NCBI GenBank assembly: GCA_014804285.1
Contig: JAAVAA010000069.1
Span: forward strand, 47,276 to 93,481
Direction of reading: 5' to 3'
Source: Lachnospiraceae bacterium
GTDB taxonomy: Bacteria > Bacillota > Clostridia > Lachnospirales > Lachnospiraceae
Length of the DNA stretch: 46,206 nucleotides
The notes beneath the pieces are model-generated. The model did not search any database. It was not told where the DNA came from and saw nothing but the letters and a program-made list of their open reading frames with translations. Shown here one piece after another: positions 41,436-46,206 of this stretch. The translations under genes and the position numbers were made by a program. Every line of letters starts with the position of its first letter. The first letter of the stretch is position 1.

Positions 41436-42635
41436 ATGGTAGTAGGCATTAATTGCGGACATACAGCCAGCGGTCCCGGATATGGTGCCGTTGGCATTAT
41501 TAAAGAAAGTGAACATACCCGTTTGGTGGGGCAGGCTCTTATGGGACTGCTCCGATCAGCGGGGGCAACGGTAATTGATTGTACCATAGATCAGGCGAAT
41601 ACTCAAAATGAATATCTTGCTGCAGCGGTAGCACTGGCAAACCGGCAGGACTTAGACTGGTTTATCAGCATTCACTTCAATGCATCAGCCAGTCATGAGG
41701 GGCATGGAGCGGAAGTGTTTACCTATGAGGGCAGGCAATACCAAGATGCTTTGGACGTATGCGCGAACCTTGCGGAGCTTGGATTTACAAACCGTGGAGT
41801 AAAAGCCGGATCAGGATTATATGTTATCCGGAAGACGAAAGCGAAGGCCATGTTAATAGAGTGCTGCTTCTGTGATAATCAGCAGGACATAGATATCTAC
41901 AATGCGGCAGGTGGAGCAGAGGGAATTGCAAAGGCGATCTACAAAGGTATTTATAAAGAAGCTGTTCTTCCTTCCGTGCAGACTCCTTCAGCGGAGAATC
42001 ACAACCTTACAAGGGAAGAATTCCATGGATTTGTAGGGAATATTGCCCGGAAGGATTGGGAAGACCGACACATCATGCTTCCGAGTGTAATTATAGCACA
42101 GGCAGCCATCGAAAGCGGTGTGGGAACATCAGAACTTGCGCAGAATGCGAATGCTTTATTTGGCATTAAGCTAAACGGATGGACAGGAAGAAGCTATGTA
42201 AAAGATGCTACAGAACAAAATCCGGACGGAAGCTATCGAGTGGATCAGAATGCCTTATGGCGGGCTTATGACAGTTGGGAGCAGTCTATTCTGGACCATA
42301 GCGAGTATATAGCTACCAGAAGTACAGATGGCGGTAAGACCTTAAGGTATAATCCAGTGATTGGATGTGATAGTTATATTCTCACTTGCCAGCACCTGCA
42401 GCAGTGCGGATACGCCACTTCACGGACTTATGCGGAAACGCTGATAAATTATATTGAAAAATATAATCTTAAAAGCTATGATGAATTTGAACCAGAGCAG
42501 ATCGCACCGGAAGGATTTTTATGGATTGTACAGGTGGGAGCATACAAGAGCCTGAGCGATGCCAAGAAATTGCAGAGCAGGCTTGAAAAGATGGGAGTTA
42601 TTTCCTCGATCAATAGGTACAATATTGAGGGGTAA
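41436..42635 (+). CDS. Endolysin: amidase-glucosaminidase with SPOR end
   Basis: Cell-wall lytic enzyme of 399 residues with three parts. Residues 1 to about 175 are an N-acetylmuramoyl-L-alanine amidase (Amidase_3): GINCGHTASGPGYG, WFISIHFNAS and the catalytic Glu in MLIECCF. Residues about 190-355 are a glucosaminidase domain (MLPSVIIAQAAIESGVGTSE, NANALFGIKLN). The last 40 residues (WIVQVGAYKSLSDAKKLQSR) are a SPOR-type peptidoglycan-binding end. No signal peptide, so it needs the holin. AAAGGAG precedes the ATG at 41436. Confidence 0.93.
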   Translation: MVVGINCGHTASGPGYGAVGIIKESEHTRLVGQALMGLLRSAGATVIDCTIDQANTQNEYLAAAVALANRQDLDWFISIHFNASASHEGHGAEVFTYEGRQYQDALDVCANLAELGFTNRGVKAGSGLYVIRKTKAKAMLIECCFCDNQQDIDIYNAAGGAEGIAKAIYKGIYKEAVLPSVQTPSAENHNLTREEFHGFVGNIARKDWEDRHIMLPSVIIAQAAIESGVGTSELAQNANALFGIKLNGWTGRSYVKDATEQNPDGSYRVDQNALWRAYDSWEQSILDHSEYIATRSTDGGKTLRYNPVIGCDSYILTCQHLQQCGYATSRTYAETLINYIEKYNLKSYDEFEPEQIAPEGFLWIVQVGAYKSLSDAKKLQSRLEKMGVISSINRYNIEG

Positions 42636-42639
42636 TTTC

Positions 42640-42660
42640 GTGTTGCATTTCGTGTTGCAT
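42640..42660. repeat. Right arm-type repeat pair
   Basis: Two GTGTTGCAT units, 12-base period, the same 21 bases and orientation as 3585-3605. It lies 135 bases before attR, a usual arm-site distance. Confidence 0.6.
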
Positions 42661-42724
42661 AGTTTTAAATTTGTATGTAAATTTCAATTTTTAAATTAAA
42701 ATTTATTCACATACATGTAATAAT

Positions 42725-42775
42725 AAATCCAGTAAATACAAGGAATTCGAGAAAAGTATTGTATTTACTGGATTT
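42725..42775 (+). terminator. Perfect 17-bp hairpin between lysin and attR
   Basis: AAATCCAGTAAATACAA pairs fully with 42759-42775, loop 17 bases, followed by TATAA rather than a long T-run. It is a terminator or a structural site of the attachment region. The rest of 42661-42794 is AT-rich without genes. Confidence 0.55.
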
Positions 42776-42794
42776 TATAAAATATGTTCTAATA

Positions 42795-42821
42795 GGGTTC
42801 GATTCCCGTCATCTGCTTACA
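42795..42821. repeat. attR core (right copy of the 27-bp attachment repeat)
   Basis: Identical to 3525-3551. It contains only the 3' half of the tRNA T arm and acceptor, so no second tRNA is formed. It may also be the left junction of the tandem remnant that follows. Confidence 0.95.
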
Positions 42822-42825
42822 TACG

Positions 42826-42882
42826 AAACAGCCGTAAACTTGAAGGATTTATAGTAGAATCAAGGGTTTACGGCTGTTTTTA
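42826..42882 (+). terminator. Strong terminator just outside attR
   Basis: AAACAGCCGTAAAC pairs with GTTTACGGCTGTTT with extension TTGA/TCAA and a T-rich tail. It corresponds in place to the terminator behind attL but has a different sequence. Confidence 0.85.
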
Positions 42883-42910
42883 TGGTTATTTTTACAATCC
42901 CAAATATCGT

Positions 42911-42959
42911 CTTCTTAAAAATGGTATAAAAATGCTTAGTATCTTGATTTTGAGCCGGG
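42911..42959. repeat. Orphan copy of the integrase leader
   Basis: About 80% alike over 48 bases to 4627-4673, the region immediately upstream of int, including TAAAAATGRTATAAAAATGC and CTTGATTTTG. No integrase frame adjoins it, and the AAGGAGG has decayed to AAGAAG. It looks like the remains of a second int gene deleted from its start codon on. Confidence 0.65.
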
Positions 42960-43044
42960 TGCCAGTGCATTAATAAACTTTGATATTGGACATTGACTTA
43001 TACGCATAAAAGACGCATAATAACAATTGGAAGGAGAAAACAGG

Positions 43045-43218
43045 ATGAAGACAAAAGACCTTATCAAACTGCTAGAAAGCAATGGCTGGAAGTTTAAGCG
43101 GCACGGCGGAAACCATGATGTTTATGAAAAAGATGGAAAAAGAGAAAGCATCGTAAGGCATAGGGAAACGGATGAAGATTTGGCAAAGGCAATCATCAAG
43201 CGGAACGGGCTTAAATAA
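43045..43218 (+). CDS. hicA: HicA toxin (mRNA interferase)
   Basis: A protein of 57 residues with the double-stranded-RNA-binding-like HicA fold: MKTKDLIKLLESNGWKFKRH, the catalytic His in GGNHDVY and a basic end (LAKAIIKRNGLK). The ATG at 43045 follows GGAAGGAG. It cuts mRNA during translation when freed from HicB. The length is normal and the catalytic His is present, so it should be active. The gene stands in the remnant element and may explain why this piece persists. Confidence 0.9.
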   Translation: MKTKDLIKLLESNGWKFKRHGGNHDVYEKDGKRESIVRHRETDEDLAKAIIKRNGLK

Positions 43219-43278
43219 GCCTAGTATCCGCAGGATATAATATTATAAAGTTATAAGTATAGGAGGTTAACGGAGTAA

Positions 43279-43677
43279 ATGAAAAAGACATATCCAGTTA
43301 TTTTGTCGCAGGGAGAAAAATTTGTTATAGCATATGTGCCGGATTTTGACATTAATACGCAGGGCACAGATATTACGGACGCAATTGAAATGACGAGAGA
43401 TGCAATAGGCGTTGTCGGTATTGATATGGAAGATGATGGGGAAGTTCTGCCAGAACCGACAGCTGTTTCGGAAGTGAAAGTAGATACGGCAGCAGGGATT
43501 GTGACGCTCGTGGATGTGGATTTTGGGGAGTATCGCAGGAAAAATGACATGAGGGCGGTAAAAAAGAACTGCACGATACCCTCATGGCTTAATTTTGAAG
43601 CGGAAAAGGCAGGGGTGAATTTTTCTGCAATCCTGACAGCGGCGCTTAAAAGTGAATTGAAAATTCAGAGCAGATGA
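43279..43677 (+). CDS. hicB: HicB antitoxin
   Basis: A protein of 132 residues. It has the degenerate RNase H-like domain (TYPVILSQGEKFVIAYVPDF, DAIEMTRDAIGVVGIDME) and a C-terminal ribbon-helix-helix (CTIPSWLNFEAEKAGVNFSA) that binds the operator. It lies 60 bases behind hicA. Upstream at about 43003-43020 the word CGCATAA occurs twice and may be the operator. Confidence 0.92.
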   Translation: MKKTYPVILSQGEKFVIAYVPDFDINTQGTDITDAIEMTRDAIGVVGIDMEDDGEVLPEPTAVSEVKVDTAAGIVTLVDVDFGEYRRKNDMRAVKKNCTIPSWLNFEAEKAGVNFSAILTAALKSELKIQSR

Positions 43678-43790
43678 GTAAATAGACAGCGGTTGAGGAA
43701 GCGGACGGAATCAATATAGTATCATTGGATTTGGGTGAAAAAATTTTAAAATTTTGCAAAATGACATAGAATGATATACTCAATCTGTGA

Positions 43791-43936
43791 TATAGTACAA
43801 GTTGAAAAAAGAAATACTTTTCCCCCAATACATTTTTAAAAATACCCGACTGGTGAACAGTTGGGTATTTTCACGTTACTTATTGGTAAATAGCAAATTG
43901 TCGAATTTTAATGTATTATGTAGAAAAATGTATTGG
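43791..43936 (+). promoter_or_regulatory. Structured cargo leader, copy 2
   Basis: Same order as copy 1: TATAGT (43791-43796), CCAATACATTTTT (43825-43837), hairpin AAATACCCGACTG/CAGTTGGGTATTT with the same GTGAA loop (43840-43870), TTGTCGAA (43898-43905), TATTAT and AAAAATGTATTGG (43924-43936) running into GGAGG. Stem changes against copy 1 keep pairing by swapping wobble positions. Confidence 0.7.
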
Positions 43937-43948
43937 AGGAATTTGAAT

Positions 43949-45094
43949 ATGGATTATGCTATTATGAGTAATGCATTTAAACAGTTAGAAAATTTTTGTA
44001 TACCAGAAATTAGTGATACTGTAAATTTTTGGATGATCCGATCTAAAGGAGGGTATTTTTATCATGAATATATAAAAGAAGAATTTATTGCACTGGGATG
44101 GAATTTTATTGATAAATCAACAGCAATTAATAGTCAGATGATTGATATCTTGAAGGAGGGAATAAGGGATCGGTATGGCGATAAAAGACCTATGTATGCT
44201 ATCAACAAATGCAATAAGTTTATAGGTGGCATGAAAGAAGGGGATTATGTTATAATTCCAGATATGGGTAGTACTAAAGTTGCAATTTGTATTGTAGGGG
44301 AATATTATGAAAGGGAAATAGATTATAAGAAGGAAATTGAAATTATACATAAAATTGATAATCGGGAATTTGAGGTTAATCAAATAGAATGCCCATATAA
44401 AAAACGAAGAAAAATACAGGTGCTTTTGGAAGTATCTACAAAAAGAATAGGGCATAATATTTTAAAAGCATTGACATCGTACCATGGCTTAAGTGATATG
44501 AATGACTATGCATATGATATTTTGAATTGCGTATATGATTGTTATAGTTATAACGGAGATGTAATTTTTTCTTTAAATGTAGGGAAAGAGGAACCAATCA
44601 GACCTAGAGAAGTAGCGAAGCTTATGTATGGAATAACAAGTTTTTTTGGATCGGTGGTTGATGAGGAAACATTGGCAACTTCCTTAAATTTGAATTCGCC
44701 AGGAAAAGTTGTTGTATTTTTAAAGAAAGGATTTTCTTCACTAAAAAAGAAGGTTCTTCCACTTGTAGGTGTTTATATTGCAATTGTAGGCGGTTCAGGG
44801 TTTGGGTTCGAATTTCCAGGACTTGTTGGATTTATTAAAGAAGTACAGACGATGGAAATTGATTTGGAAAAGGAAAAGACCGAATTAGACAGTTTACGTT
44901 TGGAAAACTATCAAAAAGCTCTTGAAGTAATCAAAGATGCAAAAGATGAGGGGATAGATTTGGATGAAGTTTTACAAGGATTAGAAACTTTAGAGAGCTT
45001 GAATAAAGTATTGCATTTTGAGGGAAATCAAGAGTTTGCCTTGGAGAAAAATCGACAGGCGGAAGTTGAAGTGGTGGAAGCTGATGAGGAATGA
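43949..45094 (+). CDS. Candidate defence protein: Mrr-N-like sensor domain plus membrane segment
   Basis: A protein of 381 residues. Residues about 25-120 (FWMIRSKGGYFYHEYIKEEF, then IALGWNFID, later GDYVIIPDMGSTKVAICIVG) resemble the PUA/EVE-like N-terminal domain of Mrr-type restriction proteins (pattern WMVRAGEGGY...VAIGWNELGD...GDYVIT). The middle is unrecognised. A hydrophobic stretch near 265-295 (VLPLVGVYIAIVGGSGFGFE) may span the membrane. The C-terminus is a charged coiled coil ending in a run of acidic residues. No nuclease motif is visible. It has the cargo leader and overlaps a small membrane protein. Function is inferred only. Confidence 0.6.
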   Translation: MDYAIMSNAFKQLENFCIPEISDTVNFWMIRSKGGYFYHEYIKEEFIALGWNFIDKSTAINSQMIDILKEGIRDRYGDKRPMYAINKCNKFIGGMKEGDYVIIPDMGSTKVAICIVGEYYEREIDYKKEIEIIHKIDNREFEVNQIECPYKKRRKIQVLLEVSTKRIGHNILKALTSYHGLSDMNDYAYDILNCVYDCYSYNGDVIFSLNVGKEEPIRPREVAKLMYGITSFFGSVVDEETLATSLNLNSPGKVVVFLKKGFSSLKKKVLPLVGVYIAIVGGSGFGFEFPGLVGFIKEVQTMEIDLEKEKTELDSLRLENYQKALEVIKDAKDEGIDLDEVLQGLETLESLNKVLHFEGNQEFALEKNRQAEVEVVEADEE

Positions 45095-45308
45095 TGTGGC
45101 AAATATGTTATATGCTTTATTCTTTGTAATTGTATCTCTTTTTACTTGGTGTTCTATAAGTTTTAAAATAGCAGATTATATATGGGGAGAAGAAACACTG
45201 TTTTCAAGAAAAAAAAATGCAATTTTAATATATTTAATTAGCATATTTATAGCTTTAATAATGACAGGAATAGTTTATTGCCTAATATTATTTATACAAA
45301 GTCTATAA
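45084..45308 (+). CDS. Small two-helix membrane protein, partner candidate
   Basis: A protein of 74 residues with two helices (MLYALFFVIVSLFTWCSISF and AILIYLISIFIALIMTGIVY). It overlaps the preceding gene by 11 bases with GGTGGAAG upstream, so it is coupled to it. Such tiny membrane partners are frequent in two-gene defence systems. No family is recognised. Confidence 0.6.
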   Translation: MRNDVANMLYALFFVIVSLFTWCSISFKIADYIWGEETLFSRKKNAILIYLISIFIALIMTGIVYCLILFIQSL

Positions 45309-45352
45309 ATAATTAAATTGACAAAACAACACAAATCAGGCGGTGATAGGGA

Positions 45353-45799
45353 GTGAATGAAGTAGATAAAGGAAAGGTTAAAGTTGATTATCTAAGCGGT
45401 ATGAAGCAGAAAGATATTATACAGAAGTACAATCTTCCATTAATTACTTTGAAATCATGGATAAAGCGCTATCACTGGTCAGAAGAGAAAAAGGGTGCAC
45501 CCTAAAATAATAGAAATGCAGTCGGAAATAATGGAAGAACACCACCTAAAAATAGTAACGCAGAGAAGCATGGTCTTATTCGGAAATACCTTCTGGAAGA
45601 GACCTTTTCTATTATTGATGAAATAAAGAGTAAATCACCCCTTGATCTGATATGGGACGCAATACAGATCCAATATGCCGCAATCATACGGTCACAGCAG
45701 ATCATGTACGTTCGTGACCAGGAAGATAAAATAATAGAGAAGGTTGAGGAAAAATCAGGTAATATTTTCGGTGAGCCGTGGGGAGTGCAGCAGACATGA
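45353..45799 (+). pseudogene. Terminase small subunit, broken by one in-frame stop
   Basis: GTG at 45353 begins an HTH (GKVKVDYLSGMKQKDIIQKY, then NLPLITLKSWIKRY). At 45503 a TAA interrupts GAP-*-NNRNAVGNNG, where related small subunits have GAPKxNxNAVG, so AAA has become TAA. The same frame then continues (KHGLIRKYLLEETFSIIDEI, WDAIQIQYAAIIRSQQIMYV) to 45799. This is a different small-subunit type from the one at 21508. Confidence 0.8.
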
Positions 45800-45832
45800 G
45801 ATAATCAGGCCTGCTTTTTAAAGCCCAGGGTA

Positions 45833-45896
45833 CAACAATCATTGAGATAGCAAAGCGGCGGATGAGTGAAAAAACAGATGAAAGAACTGATTGACG
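45833..45896 (+). pseudogene. 3' scrap of an XtmA-type terminase small subunit
   Basis: IIEIAKRRMSEKTDERTD followed by a stop matches the C-terminus at 22342-22404 (IIEIAKRRSEKADGRTD). The upstream part of that gene is missing. The scrap overlaps the terL start as in the intact prophage. Confidence 0.75.
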
Positions 45897-46206
45897 CTTT
45901 GGAAGTCTATTATGATGAGCCGGTCGCCCTTCTGGAAGATATGCTTGATATGAATTGTGACGATTGGCAGAAACAGAAAAAGGCATTTGTGAATCTTTTC
46001 AGGGCATTGGATCACGATTTTGCACACCTGAAATCATTTTCTGTTTATGAACCGCATGTATTGGACGAGTTTGGCTTTTCCGAAGAGGAATATGAAAATT
46101 ATGCAGCAATGTATAAGAATGTAATGGAAGAATTGAAAAAGCCAGATGATAATTCAGGCACTGATGAAGAGCCTGTGTGGGATGATTATGATTTGGTGGC
46201 TTACAG
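45878..46206 (+). pseudogene. Chimeric gene: terminase large-subunit start fused to HsdR C-terminus (runs off window)
   Basis: Codons 1-31 (MKELIDALEVYYDEPVALLE, ending NCDDWQ) match terL at 22388-22484 with few changes. From 45971 the frame continues into KKAFVNLFRALDHDFAHLKS and EFGFSEEEYENYAAMYKNVM, which resembles the C-terminal helical domain of type I restriction R subunits. The frame is still open at the window end. A deletion has joined the prophage remnant to a restriction locus in frame. Confidence 0.7.

Noticed and set aside
42795..42821. Second tRNA-Gly gene
   Set aside because: Only the 3' 23 bases of the tRNA are present; upstream bases do not form the D or anticodon arm.
43681..43793. 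Stub of the late regulator gene before leader copy 2
   Set aside because: A frame ends in KILKFCKMT with local similarity to the end of the regulator at 20641 (AAAAAATTTTAAAAT), but the stretch is too short and AT-rich to call.

Overview
The window is a chromosomal segment of a low-to-moderate GC, probably spore-forming Bacillota, most likely a Lachnospiraceae-type Clostridia. The host genes (the end of argS, an ABC-class ATPase, bioY and a DUF1284 protein), strong AGGAGG ribosome sites and classical TTGACA/TATAAT promoters fit this. No species can be named from the sequence.

Layout. Positions 1-3453 are host chromosome. A tRNA-Gly (anticodon CCC, 3477-3547) is the attachment site of a prophage of about 39.3 kb (3525-42821). 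It is bounded by 27-bp perfect direct repeats made from the 3' end of the tRNA. The prophage has the order of a long-tailed siphovirus. A leftward lysogeny arm (3567-7715) holds a tyrosine integrase, a type I toxin/antisense-RNA pair, a secreted protein, an ImmA-like remnant, a repressor and a Cro-like regulator. An early rightward region (7845-20641) holds small proteins, a cold-shock protein, DUF1351, Erf, NinB-like and HNH-like recombination genes and a replisome organizer. It also holds a hexapeptide-repeat protein, a PAPS-reductase-like protein, a helicase-methyltransferase fusion, a DUF5131 radical-SAM-like protein, YopX and a late regulator. Packaging and head genes follow (21508-31009: terminase, SPP1-type portal, a MuF protein with a zincin tail, scaffold, capsid, connectors). 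Then come tail genes (31006-40662, with a -1 frameshift G/GT chaperone) and lysis genes (40777-42635).

Beyond attR (42822-46206) lies what looks like the wreck of a second, related prophage in tandem. It keeps an integrase leader without the integrase, an intact HicAB pair, a second copy of a structured leader element, a two-gene membrane cargo, a terminase small-subunit pseudogene with one in-frame stop, and the first 31 codons of a terminase large subunit fused in frame to the C-terminal part of a type I restriction HsdR subunit.

Most interesting points. (1) A leader of about 150 bp with terminal inverted repeats, a hairpin kept by wobble changes and a perfect Spo0A-type box precedes unrelated membrane-protein cargo at the same locus (just before terminase) in both elements, which marks a cargo hotspot. 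(2) The cargo at 43949-45308 has an N-terminus like the sensor domain of Mrr-type restriction proteins joined to a membrane segment and coiled coil, with a small two-helix membrane partner: a candidate undescribed defence module. (3) The MuF head protein ends in an HEFGH zinc-protease-like domain and is followed by a tiny acidic gene and a terminator, like a toxin-immunity cassette inside the head operon. (4) A TxpA/RatA-like type I toxin-antitoxin locus sits next to the integrase. (5) Neighbouring phage proteins carry C-terminal sliding-clamp-like motifs. All homology calls come from reading the translated sequence; no search was run.
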